Positions 7,639-18,240 are shown, counted from the first letter of the stretch. The stretch is 64,000 bases of DNA from Cytobacillus oceanisediminis (GCF_022811925.1 NZ_CP065511.1:737501-801500), one strand, 5' to 3'. Made by a program: numbers and translations. The notes: a model not told the origin generated them from the sequence alone.

Positions 7639-8178
7639 ATGTTGGAAAAAAGAAAACAATCGGTTGTTTCCATTTCAATGATGAAATTGCAGGTTTATTT
7701 ATTCATTGCAACGATTGCGCTGGTATTTGGGGTGCTCTTTTTACATGCTGTGATTTATGGCGGAGGGGAAATGTCTTTTGATCTTACAGGTATGCTATTA
7801 TTTTTAGCTGGTATGGCCGTTATAGTTATTTTGCATGAAGCCATCCATTTGGCAGGTTTTCGCTATATTGGCGGTGTCCCATGGAGCGAAATGTCCTGGG
7901 GAGTCAACTTGAAATTGGGTGTAGCCTATGCTCATGCCAAACAGCCTGTTACGGTTCAGCAGATGAAAAAGGTTTTAATGCTGCCTTTCATTCCGACAGG
8001 CCTATTACCCCTTGTTCTTGGAATTGCACTAAATATGCCGGGATTATCGATACTAGGGGCGATATTGACTGTTGGATGTTTTGGGGATCTTGTTTTGTAT
8101 CAAAAGCTCTTAAGATTCTCAAATGATGCACTTGTCATTGACCATCCTACCAAACCGCAGTTTACAGTTTATGAATAG
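7639..8178 (+). CDS. DUF3267 family membrane protein (putative metalloprotease)
   Basis: A 179-aa protein with about four hydrophobic segments. HEAIH (HExxH) lies inside the second helix region (near residue 69) with a following GG-P-W loop, the layout of the DUF3267 family, which is thought to be a membrane-embedded zinc peptidase. ATG 7639 was chosen because GAGGTGAT lies just before it; GTG 7630 and ATG 7633 are upstream in the same frame. The sigma-W type promoter suggests a cell-envelope stress role. Confidence 0.78.
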   Translation: MLEKRKQSVVSISMMKLQVYLFIATIALVFGVLFLHAVIYGGGEMSFDLTGMLLFLAGMAVIVILHEAIHLAGFRYIGGVPWSEMSWGVNLKLGVAYAHAKQPVTVQQMKKVLMLPFIPTGLLPLVLGIALNMPGLSILGAILTVGCFGDLVLYQKLLRFSNDALVIDHPTKPQFTVYE

Positions 8179-8218
8179 TGATAAAACCGGGAGCATTTCT
8201 AGATTCTTGGGCTTCATA

Positions 8219-8455
8219 TTATAAACTTTTATGTTTGTTGTCCCACCCAATAAATATTTGGGTAAAAAAGAAAGCAACTAGGGCCGCCAGTGATGATATG
8301 AGGAGGTTTCTCATTGAATCCAGTCCATAAAGCTGGATCCCTATCAATTTGGATGTATTTGTACACAGTCTCCAGTTTTCAAAAACAATGGCTGTCTTAT
8401 GAAAAAATGGAAAGAAAACACCGAACAGCATGAGAAAATAGATATATTTTTTCAT
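8219..8455 (-). CDS. Small two-helix membrane protein (78 aa)
   Basis: ATG 8455 lies eight bases after AAAGGA. The protein has a signal-like helix at residues 1-20 and a second helix near residues 52-70, with a polar loop between. No family is recognised. It lies convergent to the DUF3267 gene, and the two 3' ends are only about 40 bases apart. Confidence 0.6.
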   Translation of the reverse strand: MKKYIYFLMLFGVFFPFFHKTAIVFENWRLCTNTSKLIGIQLYGLDSMRNLLISSLAALVAFFFTQIFIGWDNKHKSL

Positions 8456-8529
8456 TAACATAATCCTTTCTTTCTGATCCTAATAGAAAGATATGATGCC
8501 GATCCTGCTATTAGTATCAAATGGACAAG

Positions 8530-8560
8530 AAAAAGGACAGTCGCAGAGGCTGTCCTTTTT
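8530..8560 (-). terminator. Terminator of the 5'-nucleotidase gene
   Basis: An 11-bp perfect stem AAAAAGGACAG / CTGTCCTTTTT directly overlaps the end of the gene on the - strand and gives a T run. Confidence 0.85.
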
Positions 8561-10197
8561 CAGTCTATTTTCTTTATGCGGCCATCAACCGCTGAGCTGA
8601 ATGGTTGTGGTAAATTCTGTATATAATTTACTAGGGCATCTAAATCATTTGGTCCGGTCATTCTCTCTTTCCCTTTTCGGAATACTGTAAAATTGTCTCC
8701 GCCATCAGCGAGATAGGTATTTACAGTGACCGAATAGATTTTTTTCGGATCAAGTTTTGTTCCGTCAGGCAGATAAATATCTTTTATTTTTTCACCGGCA
8801 GGCTGGCTGTCACTCCAGGAATAAGTGAAGCCAGAAATCTGAAGAATTCTTGTTGTATTTGGCTGCCATTGCTGATTGAGGACATCACGAATTTGGCTGC
8901 CTGTCAGGTTCATTTTGACCAGTTGATTGCTGAAGGGAAGGACGACATATAAGTTTCCCCAAGTAACACGGCCGGCGTCAATGTCTGCCCGGATTCCTCC
9001 TGGATTGATGAAAGCCAAGTCTGTGTTCATCGCTGCCCGCTGGGAATCGGCAATAAGATTGCCCAGGGCTGATTCACCGCTTCTGTTTTGTTCGGCTGTA
9101 ATTGGAATTGCAGCAGTGCCAATATATCTGTTAACTGCGGGTTCTACTTTTCTTTCATAGCGCTCGATCATCCTGGTTATGTCGCTTGCGGGCTGGATAT
9201 TCTCTTGAAAAACATTCACAATTTCAGCGTGCTTGCGGACAATCTCCTTTGTCCGGGGATCTATTTCTATATCTACATCAGAAAAGGCAGTGCCATATGA
9301 ATAGGCCTGCACAAGAAGCTTACCATCCACCACACTGTTCAGATAGGCATGACTATGGCCTCCGAAAATAATATCCACTTCGTCATCCGCCTGATGGGCC
9401 AACTCTATTAACTGGCCTCTGGCATGCTCCCCATTTGGTTTTGATTTGCCTGGAACATGGGCTAGTACCACAATGGCTCTTACTCCTTGTCTTTTAAGTT
9501 CTCGGGCATACTTGTTGATGGCTTCAGCTTCATCGGTGAAGATCAGACCTTTCACACTGTTAGGTGCGGAAAGAGACGGTGTTTCTTTCATGATGACTCC
9601 GATAAATCCAATTGGGATACCGCTAACGTTTAATATTTTATATGTAGGAAGGATGGGCTTGCCTGACTTTTGACTGATGACATTGGCTGCAATCCAAGGG
9701 AAATGGGATCCGGAATAATCTTTTGTTGCTGAAGGGCTGCTGCCACTTAGCAGGCGAAGCAGCTCTTCAGATCCTCGGTCAAATTCATGATTGCCGATAG
9801 TGCCGATATCAAACCCCATCTTATTCAAAAATTCAATAGTCGGTTCATCCCGCAGAAGAGCGGATACTGGCGGGCTAGCTCCAATCATGTCGCCAGCATG
9901 AAGCAAAATGGTGTTTTCATTTTCAGAAGCACGCTGCCGCAAATAGGCAGCGAGGTAATCTGCGCGTCCTGCTGGTCTATCGTTAACCTGCCGAGTGACA
10001 TTCAGCTGTCCATGGAAATCATTAATACCCAGCAATTGAATTTGCTTGTATGGTGCTTCTTTACGTTCTTCAACATGTCCGTGATATTCTTCAGAAAGAC
10101 CCTGCTGATCCCATTGTTCTTTTTCTGCAGGCTGCCCGCTGTATAGGGGCATTCCCAGAAAGCTAAATAATATAAGGGAGAAAAGTACTTTCATCAT
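8560..10197 (-). CDS. Secreted 5'-nucleotidase / metallophosphatase
   Basis: A 545-aa exported protein with an N-terminal signal peptide (about residues 1-22). The calcineurin-like phosphoesterase domain shows GINDFHGQ, HAGDMIGASP, IGNHEFDRG, VLAHVPG and GGHSHAYL, the residues that hold a two-metal centre. The C-terminal 5'-nucleotidase domain (about residues 350-540) includes NPGGIRADI and GGDNFTVF. It would hydrolyse nucleotides outside the membrane to scavenge nucleosides and phosphate. It has no LPxTG anchor, so it is probably released. GGAGG precedes a run of nearby ATGs (10197, 10194), so the exact start is uncertain by one codon. It is monocistronic. Confidence 0.9.
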   Translation of the reverse strand: MMKVLFSLILFSFLGMPLYSGQPAEKEQWDQQGLSEEYHGHVEERKEAPYKQIQLLGINDFHGQLNVTRQVNDRPAGRADYLAAYLRQRASENENTILLHAGDMIGASPPVSALLRDEPTIEFLNKMGFDIGTIGNHEFDRGSEELLRLLSGSSPSATKDYSGSHFPWIAANVISQKSGKPILPTYKILNVSGIPIGFIGVIMKETPSLSAPNSVKGLIFTDEAEAINKYARELKRQGVRAIVVLAHVPGKSKPNGEHARGQLIELAHQADDEVDIIFGGHSHAYLNSVVDGKLLVQAYSYGTAFSDVDIEIDPRTKEIVRKHAEIVNVFQENIQPASDITRMIERYERKVEPAVNRYIGTAAIPITAEQNRSGESALGNLIADSQRAAMNTDLAFINPGGIRADIDAGRVTWGNLYVVLPFSNQLVKMNLTGSQIRDVLNQQWQPNTTRILQISGFTYSWSDSQPAGEKIKDIYLPDGTKLDPKKIYSVTVNTYLADGGDNFTVFRKGKERMTGPNDLDALVNYIQNLPQPFSSAVDGRIKKID

Positions 10198-10280
10198 TCA
10201 TCCTCCAGTATATGTGGCAGGGATAGTATTTGCAGATATTAGGTATTTAATCGGGTGATGGGCAATTAGAGATCAGAAAA

Positions 10281-10305
10281 GTTTGGCCTCCTGCCAAAAG
10301 GGTAA
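10281..10305 (+). promoter_or_regulatory. Sigma-B-like promoter of the first acidic lipoprotein
   Basis: GTTTGG (10281-10286), 13 bases, GGGTAA (10300-10305), close to the sigma-B consensus GTTTAA-N12-15-GGGTAT. The leader after it (10313-10341) is almost the same as that of the paralogue at 35486. Confidence 0.65.
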
Positions 10306-10347
10306 GGTCTTAAAGAAACATAATACTGCAAAAGGAGATGACAATAC

Positions 10348-10632
10348 ATGAATGATAAGAAGCTATGGCTATCAGTTCCATTGAGTGCAGGATTATTGTT
10401 GGCAGGGTGCGGAACGGATGAACAGGATCCGCCGCCGGAAACGGAAGATGTGGAATTGGAAGATAATCAGATGGAAGTAAACAATAATGAAGATAGTGAA
10501 ATGCAGGATCCTGGGACATCAGAAGAATCTGATATTGAGGAGCCAGGCATGAATGAAGAATCACCACAAGATGAAGAGAGTATGGATGAAAGTGATATGG
10601 ATATGAATGATGAGGAGTCTGACGGGAACTAA
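10348..10632 (+). CDS. Small acidic lipoprotein (94 aa), paralogue of 35486
   Basis: Signal peptide with lipobox LLAGC (Cys near residue 21), so it is lipidated and held on the outer face of the membrane. The mature part is almost entirely Asp, Glu, Asn, Ser, Met and Pro, with no fold signature, beginning after DEQDPPPE. A second gene at 35486 has the same signal peptide pattern, the same DPPPE start and a nearly identical leader. ATG lies behind AAAGGAGATGAC. Function unknown; the sigma-B-like promoter points to general stress. Confidence 0.75.
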   Translation: MNDKKLWLSVPLSAGLLLAGCGTDEQDPPPETEDVELEDNQMEVNNNEDSEMQDPGTSEESDIEEPGMNEESPQDEESMDESDMDMNDEESDGN

Positions 10633-10646
10633 CCTGCATAATTCAC

Positions 10647-10676
10647 GGAAAACGTCTGCCACTGGCAGGCGCTTTT
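10647..10676 (+). terminator. Terminator after the lipoprotein
   Basis: Stem CGTCTGCC / GGCAGGCG with a 3-nt loop, flanked by AAAA and CTTTT. Confidence 0.75.
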
Positions 10677-10824
10677 GATGTTCATTCAGAAGTAAAAAGC
10701 CTGAATTAAGGAAACGAGGTTAGGAGCAGAATAAAGGTAAAATTTTTCATCTGACAGAATTCTGAAAAAATTCCTTTCATTATTTTCCGCAATTCTGTAT
10801 ACTATAATTGAATTAAATAGCAAT

Positions 10825-10921
10825 AACTAGGGGTGCCCAATAGCTTGGGCTGAGAAAGAAACGCGTTTAAGTTTCTTGACTCTTTGGACCTGATCTGGAT
10901 CATACCAGCGTGGGGAAGTTA
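10825..10921 (+). ncRNA. TPP riboswitch before thiC
   Basis: The conserved THI-box pieces are in order: GGGGTGCC, GGGCTGAGA, GGACCTGATCTGGATCATACCAGCG and TGGGGAAGTT read as overlapping blocks. It binds thiamin diphosphate and acts through the terminator at 10962. Confidence 0.95.
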
Positions 10922-10961
10922 GAATGTGCAAAAGTTTTTTTGTGCAATAACATCTGCGGTT

Positions 10962-10996
10962 AAGCCGGTCCATCTTTATGTGGACCGGCTTTTTTA
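10962..10996 (+). terminator. Riboswitch-controlled terminator before thiC
   Basis: An 11-bp perfect stem AAGCCGGTCCA / TGGACCGGCTT with six T, placed between the TPP aptamer and thiC. It should form when TPP is bound. Confidence 0.9.
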
Positions 10997-11057
10997 CATA
11001 TCTGGCACTTCCTTGGTTCCAGGTCTCGTCCTTACATTTTTAATAAGGGAGATATGA

Positions 11058-12845
<1,788 letters not shown>

Positions 12846-12873
12846 TCTTTTTATAGTTTATAGAAATTATATC

Positions 12874-12965
12874 CGCTGGGGGTGCCTGTTTGCAGGCTGA
12901 GATTAAAGCAAAAGCTTAAGACCCTTGGAACCTGATCTGGCATGAATACCAGCGTAGGGAAGTGG
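12874..12965 (+). ncRNA. TPP riboswitch before tenI-thiOSGF
   Basis: A second THI box with GGGGGTGCC, GGCTGAGA, GAACCTGATCTGG, AATACCAGCG and TAGGGAAGTG. It has its own terminator at 12997. Confidence 0.95.
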
Positions 12966-12996
12966 AGTATCGGGGCTGTATTTATTGGGGCCCCAT

Positions 12997-13030
12997 ACCG
13001 CCGCTTTCTATTTAGAAGGTGGTTTTTTAT
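12997..13030 (+). terminator. Riboswitch-controlled terminator before tenI
   Basis: Paired ACCGCC-CTTTCT with AGAAGG-TGGT (some wobble), followed by TTTTTTAT, just after the second TPP aptamer. Confidence 0.75.
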
Positions 13031-13067
13031 TTGCAGAAAATCTAAAAATAGCAGGGGAGCAGTCGCT

Positions 13068-13676
13068 ATGAGAAAACAGCTGCATGTTATATCAGATGGA
13101 AAGCTTTCTCTAGAGGCCTTCGCTGAAATAGCAGGTGAAGTGGAACCCTTTGCAGACAAGTTCCACTTGAGGGAAAAACATCGAACCTCTAAGGAGCTAT
13201 ATGAAGGAGTTAAGCTGCTTCGTAATAAGGGAATCCCCATTCATAAAATTGTTATAAATGATCGGGTGGATGTTGCATGGACATGTAAAACGGGTGTACA
13301 TCTTGCTTTTCACAGCCTTCCAGTCCATGTTGTCAAAACGCATTTTCTAGAAATGCCTATCGGATGTTCCGTACATTCTCCTGAAGAAGCAGAAGAGGCT
13401 GTAAAACAGGGGGCTGATTATATCCTGTTTGGGCACATATTTAAAACCGATTCCAAGAAGGGAGTCCCGCCAAGGGGTACTGGGTCACTGGAGGCTCTTA
13501 AAAAGGCAGTAGATATTCCGGTATTGGCAATTGGAGGCATTAAACCAGAGAAAGTCCCTGAGGTTTTGGAGGCGGGGGCAGATGGCATTGCTGTAATGTC
13601 AGGGATTTTGCAGGCAAAGGACCCTGTAGAGGCAGCAAAGCTCTTTTCAAAAAAATTAAATGAGGAGGGGAAATAG
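13068..13676 (+). CDS. tenI: Thiazole tautomerase TenI
   Basis: A 202-aa TIM-barrel protein of the ThiE/TenI family. TenI aromatises the thiazole phosphate made by ThiG. Its place at the head of a thiO-thiS-thiG-thiF operon, and the barrel motifs GADYILFGHIF, AIGGI and GADGIAVMSGI, fit TenI better than ThiE. ATG 13068 follows GGGGAG at eight bases. A longer frame back to 12942 would start inside the riboswitch and is rejected. The stop overlaps the thiO start. Confidence 0.88.
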   Translation: MRKQLHVISDGKLSLEAFAEIAGEVEPFADKFHLREKHRTSKELYEGVKLLRNKGIPIHKIVINDRVDVAWTCKTGVHLAFHSLPVHVVKTHFLEMPIGCSVHSPEEAEEAVKQGADYILFGHIFKTDSKKGVPPRGTGSLEALKKAVDIPVLAIGGIKPEKVPEVLEAGADGIAVMSGILQAKDPVEAAKLFSKKLNEEGK

Positions 13677-14815
13677 TGAGGAAAATGTTTGACGCCGTTA
13701 TAGTTGGAGGTGGCATTAACGGAAGCTCAATTGCATTTCAACTGGCTAAAAGAGGGTATAAAGTGGCCGTTTTGGATAAGGGGAAAATTGCCGGCAAGGC
13801 TTCCGGAGCAGCAGCTGGAATTTTAGGAGCCCAAACGGAACTGACAGAAGACGGCCCGCTATTTCAGTTGGCATGCAAAAGCCGCTCCATGTACCGGAGC
13901 CTGATTCCTGAACTGGAAGACTTATCACAAGTGCATATTGGCTATCAAAATAAGGGTGTATATAAAGTGGCGGCTAATAAAGAAGAGGAGCAGGTATTAA
14001 AAAGATTGATTGAAAGCCAGCAAAAAGCGGATGAGCAGGCCGAATGGTTTTCGATTGATGACCTGATCAAACGTGAACCGTTCGTATCAAACAAATTGAG
14101 GGGTGCCATGTATATACCGAATGACGGACAGGTACAGGCATATGAATTGTCCCTTGCATTTGCAAAAGCTTCAATAGCCCTCGGTGCAGAAATATATGAG
14201 TATATGCATGTATCAGATTTTATTTTAAAAGATGAAAAGGTTTATGGGGTCAGAACCAGCCAGGGAGAATTTCTGGCAGATTCTGTTATTATTGCTTCCG
14301 GGGCCTGGAGCAGGGAGATTCTTGAAAGAACGGGCCTTGCGCTGCCCATTATTCCGGTTAAAGGCGAGTGCTTCTCGGTCAAGATTGAAAAACCGCTTGT
14401 ACAGGGGACAATCTTTTCACACGGATGCTATATCGTTCCAAAGCAATCTGGGAGGTTGGTAGTTGGAGCGACGGTTAAGGTAAATTCATTTGATGAGAAG
14501 GTGACCTTTGAGGGGATATCCTTGCTGATGGAAAAGGCTCAAAACCTGGTTCCGGATATCGCGAATGCAGAATGGGAACGTGCCTGGACAGGAATTCGTC
14601 CGCAATCGGCTGATGGCCAGCCTTTTTTAGGCGAACATCCTGCTTATAGAGGGCTATATATTGCCGCTGGCCATTTTCGAAATGGGATCCTCCTTGCCCC
14701 GGCAACAGGTGAACTGATGGCAGACATCCTCGAAGGAAAAACGGAGCAGCCAAATCCTTTTCAGCTGTCCCGCCTTGAATGCATAGTCCATTCGTCAAAA
14801 GGGGTGCTTTTATGA
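13676..14815 (+). CDS. thiO: Glycine oxidase ThiO
   Basis: A 379-aa FAD-dependent D-amino-acid-oxidase-family enzyme that oxidises glycine to the imine used by ThiG. The FAD dinucleotide motif GGGINGSSIAFQLAKRG is at residues 11-27, and the C-terminal AAGHFRNGILLAP is typical. GTG 13676 lies close behind GAGGAGGGG; ATG 13685 is an alternative. Its stop codon overlaps the thiS start. Confidence 0.92.
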   Translation: MRKMFDAVIVGGGINGSSIAFQLAKRGYKVAVLDKGKIAGKASGAAAGILGAQTELTEDGPLFQLACKSRSMYRSLIPELEDLSQVHIGYQNKGVYKVAANKEEEQVLKRLIESQQKADEQAEWFSIDDLIKREPFVSNKLRGAMYIPNDGQVQAYELSLAFAKASIALGAEIYEYMHVSDFILKDEKVYGVRTSQGEFLADSVIIASGAWSREILERTGLALPIIPVKGECFSVKIEKPLVQGTIFSHGCYIVPKQSGRLVVGATVKVNSFDEKVTFEGISLLMEKAQNLVPDIANAEWERAWTGIRPQSADGQPFLGEHPAYRGLYIAAGHFRNGILLAPATGELMADILEGKTEQPNPFQLSRLECIVHSSKGVLL

Positions 14816-15015
14816 ATGTTGTCATTAACGGTGATGCTATGGTGCTGCCGGAAACAGTTAATTCTGTTTCACGTCTGCTCGAGCACTTTAATTTGGAGCA
14901 AAAGGTAGTCATTGTCGAACTGAACCAGCATATTTTGGATAAATCCACGCATGCTGAAACCATTCTGTCAGATGGGGATCGAATCGAAATTGTACACTTT
15001 GTAGGAGGCGGATGA
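14812..15015 (+). CDS. thiS: Sulfur carrier protein ThiS
   Basis: A 67-aa ubiquitin-fold sulfur carrier ending in VGGG. The terminal Gly-Gly is adenylated by ThiF and made into a thiocarboxylate that gives sulfur to the thiazole. ATG 14812 overlaps the thiO stop (ATGA) and follows AAAAGGGG; the frame upstream to 14779 is not needed. Confidence 0.93.
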   Translation: MNVVINGDAMVLPETVNSVSRLLEHFNLEQKVVIVELNQHILDKSTHAETILSDGDRIEIVHFVGGG

Positions 15016-15016
15016 T

Positions 15017-15784
15017 TTGTTGAAAATTGGACCATATGAATTTAACTCACGGCTGCTGCTCGGAACAGGAAAATATCCAAACTTTGATGTGCAAAGGGAA
15101 GCTGTTGAAGCTTCGGAAACAGAGGTGCTTACGTTTGCTGTACGCCGTATGAACATTTTTGAAGCGAACCAGCCCAACTTTTTGGAAAAGCTGGACTTAA
15201 AGAAATATAAATTACTCCCTAATACGGCAGGAGCAAGTACAGCTGAGGAGGCTGTCCGAATAGCGAGGCTATCCAAAGCTTCCGGGCTCTGCGACATGAT
15301 TAAGGTTGAGGTTATTGGATGCAGCAAAACGCTTCTTCCCGATCCAATAGAAACAAAAAAAGCAGCGGAAATCCTATTAGACGAGGGATTTATTGTTCTG
15401 CCCTATACTTCTGATGATGTCGTGCTTGCTCGAAAACTTGAAGAACTAGGCTGCCATGCGGTCATGCCATGTGCTTCGCCAATTGGTTCAGGGCAGGGAA
15501 TCATTAATCCTATTAACCTTCAATTTATTACAGAGCAGGCTACTGTGCCGATTATTGTGGATGCTGGAATTGGGAGCCCGGCAGATGCGGCATTGGCAAT
15601 GGAGCTGGGAGCAGATGGAGTGTTATTAAATACGGCTGTCTCCTCTGCCGATGATCCTGTTAAAATGGCAAAAGCAATGAAACTCGCCATTGAAGCAGGG
15701 AGGCTGGGTTATGAAGCAGGCCGGATGCCGAAAAAACGTTATGCATCAGCAAGCAGCCCGGCGGAAGGAATGGTTTTTAGTTGA
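15017..15784 (+). CDS. thiG: Thiazole synthase ThiG
   Basis: A 255-aa TIM-barrel enzyme that joins DXP, dehydroglycine and the ThiS sulfur into thiazole phosphate. Visible motifs are LLLGTGKY near the start, the DMIKVEV segment with the Schiff-base lysine, GSGQGI, and the C-terminal AGRMPKK. It starts at TTG (15017 or 15020) behind GGAGGCGGATGA. Four bases overlap with the next gene. Confidence 0.95.
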   Translation: MLKIGPYEFNSRLLLGTGKYPNFDVQREAVEASETEVLTFAVRRMNIFEANQPNFLEKLDLKKYKLLPNTAGASTAEEAVRIARLSKASGLCDMIKVEVIGCSKTLLPDPIETKKAAEILLDEGFIVLPYTSDDVVLARKLEELGCHAVMPCASPIGSGQGIINPINLQFITEQATVPIIVDAGIGSPADAALAMELGADGVLLNTAVSSADDPVKMAKAMKLAIEAGRLGYEAGRMPKKRYASASSPAEGMVFS

Positions 15785-16800
15785 ATGAACGGTACTCCCG
15801 CCAGATGTTATTTCCTCCAATTGGTAAAGAAGGACAGAAAAAGCTGAGGGAAAAACACGCTTTAATTGTAGGGGCTGGTGCATTAGGGGCTGCAAATGCA
15901 GAAACCCTCACAAGGGCAGGCGTCGGCAAATTAACCATTGCCGATCGGGATTATGTGGATTGGAGCAACCTGCAGCGCCAGCAGCTTTATTGTGAAGAAG
16001 ATGCTGTCCGAAAATCGCCAAAAGCGATAGCAGCGGCTAACCGCCTAAAAGCCATCAATTCAGAGGTGCAAGTTATCGCCCGTATTATGGATGTAGGAGT
16101 ACAGGAAATTGAAGAGCTGATTGAGGGTGTTGATTTAATCATTGACTCAACAGATAATTTTGACATTCGCTTTCTGATCAATGATATATCTCAAAAGCAC
16201 CGGATTCCCTGGATATATGGAGGTTGTGTGGGGAGCTATGGTTTAAGCTATACCATCTTGCCAGGGGTGTCACCGTGCCTGAATTGCCTGATGGACAAAT
16301 TGCCATTGGGGGGAATTACCTGCGATACGGCTGGTGTTATTCAGCCGGCTATTCAAATGGTTGCGGCTCACCAGTCTGCTGAGGCCTTAAAAATATTGGC
16401 AGAAGACTTGGAATCCTTACGCGGGACGCTTGTTTCCTTTGATTTATGGAAAAATCATTTTAGTTCTGTTAATGTTTCTTCCTTAAAAAATCCGCAGTGC
16501 TTATCGTGCGGGACTAATCCAGTTTATCCCTTCCTGGACTACAGAAATCAGACAAAAACAGCGCTGCTTTGCGGGAGGGATACCGTTCAAATCAGGCCTT
16601 CAGCCCTTCAGGATATGGATGTTGCTTATCTGGAAAAATCCCTGGTCTCTCAAGGAATCAATGTAGAGAGCAACCCTTATTTGCTCTCATTTTCGATCGA
16701 TCAGGCCAGAGTGGTTGTATTTAAGGATGGAAGAGTGCTGGTTCACGGGGTAAGTGACATTCTACAGGCGAAGAACCTGTATCATCGCTTCCTGGGATAA
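15781..16800 (+). CDS. thiF: ThiF/MoeB-type adenylyltransferase
   Basis: A 339-aa E1-like enzyme that adenylates the C-terminus of ThiS. The ATP-binding [11 protein letters not shown] is near residue 31, the conserved D-N-LQRQ segment follows, and two CxxC pairs (CLNC, CLSC) form the structural zinc site. The C-terminal ~80 residues are extra compared with the shortest ThiF. It starts at TTG overlapping thiG. The operon ends here: thiD and thiE are not in this window. Confidence 0.92.
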   Translation: MNERYSRQMLFPPIGKEGQKKLREKHALIVGAGALGAANAETLTRAGVGKLTIADRDYVDWSNLQRQQLYCEEDAVRKSPKAIAAANRLKAINSEVQVIARIMDVGVQEIEELIEGVDLIIDSTDNFDIRFLINDISQKHRIPWIYGGCVGSYGLSYTILPGVSPCLNCLMDKLPLGGITCDTAGVIQPAIQMVAAHQSAEALKILAEDLESLRGTLVSFDLWKNHFSSVNVSSLKNPQCLSCGTNPVYPFLDYRNQTKTALLCGRDTVQIRPSALQDMDVAYLEKSLVSQGINVESNPYLLSFSIDQARVVVFKDGRVLVHGVSDILQAKNLYHRFLG

Positions 16801-16805
16801 TGAGC

Positions 16806-16841
16806 TAAGCCTGTCGCTCTAAGAGTGACAGACTTATTTTA
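16806..16841 (+). terminator. Terminator of the thi operon
   Basis: Stem CTGTCGCTC / GAGTGACAG (one G-U) extended by AAG/CTT, with TTATTTT after it. Confidence 0.75.
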
Positions 16842-16964
16842 GGAAAAATGGGAATTTCGATTAAGACAAAGTACATATAGCATCAAATTATTTTAATATG
16901 ATTGAAAAAAATGGTGAAAATTTTGAAGGCATTGCTGAAGAAGAAAGCATTTGAAGGAAGAGAA

Positions 16965-17004
16965 AAAAGACCTGTCCACTCAGCATTTGAAGGACAGGTC
17001 TTTT
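16965..17004 (-). terminator. Terminator of the VOC pseudogene
   Basis: A 13-bp perfect stem AAAAGACCTGTCC / GGACAGGTCTTTT a few bases after the stop codon on the - strand. It could work in both directions. Confidence 0.8.
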
Positions 17005-17009
17005 GGGAA

Positions 17010-17386
17010 TTACTTATCCTCTCTCAATAAATAGTTATTTCCATCCTGGTCTTTAAACGTAAACATAGTTCCAAAAGGCATCTTTACCATATCCTCAACT
17101 TCCACGCCATTTTGTTTCATTTGTTCATAGGCAGCTTCAATATCAGATGTGCTGAAAAGGATGGATGGGTGGGCAACTGCAGATGGGTTTTGCTGTTCCA
17201 TGGCTGCCTTTGAATAAAGAACTAAAGTTGTAAATTCATCATTGCTTGGAGCAACTTCAATCCAGGCAGCATTTGGTCCATAGGTTGTTCGAACTTTAGA
17301 ACAAACCCCATTTTATTCAGCCAGAAATCTTTTGCCTGTTCCTGGTCCTTAACGTATACTGTGATTTTTCCAATTTTATTGATCAA
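17010..17386 (-). pseudogene. VOC (glyoxalase/bleomycin-resistance) family protein, frameshifted
   Basis: Two adjacent frames together give one VOC-fold protein. The upstream part (from about 17386, TTG) reads INKIGKITVYVKDQEQAKDF and FWLNKMGF. The downstream part, in another frame, reads RTTYGPNAAWIEVAPS and later SILFSTSDIEAAYEQM and MPFGTMFTFKDQDGNN. The switch lies near 17295-17310. An intact VOC gene would encode about 125 aa in one frame, so this copy is broken unless the base call is wrong. The terminator remains intact. Confidence 0.75.
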
Positions 17387-17527
17387 ATTAAGATCTTCTT
17401 TGATTCCAATCTTATAATAAGGATTTTATCAGTCCATGGCGGCAAAAACAATTTCAGTATAGGATGGTTCGCTTGAATTTATTCATAATTGGAGATAATT
17501 ACTGTAAACATTGAGAGGAGAGGGATT

Positions 17528-17887
17528 ATGAACATAGATTCCATAAGGTTCACTGATCCTCCTGTCCATCATCAATTTCCGTCATTATATGAGAACTTGG
17601 GGCTTCCTGAAGTTTCTTCCTTTATTGAGCAGAAATATGAATTTGATTTTACAATAGGAAAAAAAAAAAGAACTGGGCATGGAAGCATTCGAATGTATAA
17701 GCAATATGAAGAGTTTAAGGTGATAATCTCTGAAAAATTGACCGGATTCGGACCAAAAAGGCTTGAAAAGCTGGAGAGTCTGCTGATGGAGGAGGTTAAA
17801 GAACGATTTAGCAGCAATATAGAAGCTGAAACTAAAACACGAAAAGTATACCACATGCATTTTGGCCGTAATGACAGGGATAAATAG
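17528..17887 (+). CDS. Hypothetical protein (119 aa)
   Basis: ATG 17528 follows GAGAGGAGAGGG. The product is mixed alpha/beta with a basic patch GKKKRTGHGS encoded over a ten-base A run (a place to check for sequencing or slippage errors) and a charged C-terminal helix. No domain is recognised. A perfect GGGACAG/CTGTCCC hairpin begins at its stop codon. Confidence 0.6.
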   Translation: MNIDSIRFTDPPVHHQFPSLYENLGLPEVSSFIEQKYEFDFTIGKKKRTGHGSIRMYKQYEEFKVIISEKLTGFGPKRLEKLESLLMEEVKERFSSNIEAETKTRKVYHMHFGRNDRDK

Positions 17888-17905
17888 GGACAGTTTAACT
17901 GTCCC
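17887..17905. terminator. Hairpin after the 119-aa gene
   Basis: A 7-bp perfect stem GGGACAG-TTTAA-CTGTCCC without a clear T run. It may mark the 3' ends of the two convergent genes. Confidence 0.45.
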
Positions 17906-17912
17906 ATATGGC

Positions 17913-18044
17913 TTACTTGGTGTTATCTCTTTGGGCTTTTAAAGCGATTCTTTCAAGACCATTTTCTCTGTCATCCGCATATTCTGTATCTTTTGGAAGT
18001 GCATTATTCTTATGATCTGATTGACTTTTCTTATTCTTTGCCAT
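17913..18044 (-). CDS. Small hydrophilic protein (43 aa)
   Basis: ATG 18044 lies nine bases after AAAGGGGGTG. The 43-aa product is highly charged and rich in Lys, Asn and Asp (AKNKKSQSDHKNN at the start, ERIALKAQRDN near the end). It resembles the small soluble proteins common in spore formers, but I cannot name a family with confidence. Confidence 0.6.
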   Translation of the reverse strand: MAKNKKSQSDHKNNALPKDTEYADDRENGLERIALKAQRDNTK

Positions 18045-18172
18045 GATTTTCACCCCCTTTATAGCCATTAAGGCATCTGCGTTTTTAGTTTGCATTCTTT
18101 TTATGAGGCTATGCTTTGCGTTTCTATTTTTAAGTAGTTTTTGATGTGGGACTTAAGTGGGGCCTTATCTTG

Positions 18173-18194
18173 TTCAATCAAACGTTTGATTGAA
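18173..18194. promoter_or_regulatory. 22-bp perfect palindrome, TetR-type operator candidate
   Basis: TTCAATCAAAC is followed at once by its exact reverse complement. Such palindromes centred on AAACGTTT are typical of TetR-family operators. It lies about 130 bases upstream of the small gene ending at 17913 and after the histidine kinase. No TetR gene is in the window. Confidence 0.55.
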
Positions 18195-18208
18195 ATGCAA
18201 TATACATC

Positions 18209-18236
18209 AAAAGAGTGCACTCTGCACTCTTTTTTA
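18209..18236 (-). terminator. Terminator of the first two-component operon
   Basis: An 11-bp perfect stem AAAAGAGTGCA / TGCACTCTTTT with loop CTC, just after the kinase stop codon on the - strand. Confidence 0.85.
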
Positions 18237-18240
18237 TGTG

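Noticed and set aside
10310..10639. 109-codon frame opposite the lipoprotein
   Set aside because: Low-complexity mirror of the Asp/Glu-rich tail; no ribosome site.
12942..13067. N-terminal extension of TenI
   Set aside because: It would start inside the TPP aptamer and run through the terminator; ATG 13068 has a good ribosome site.
14475..15035. 186-codon frame opposite thiO-thiS-thiG
   Set aside because: The + strand is fully explained by conserved thi genes; this is a mirror frame.
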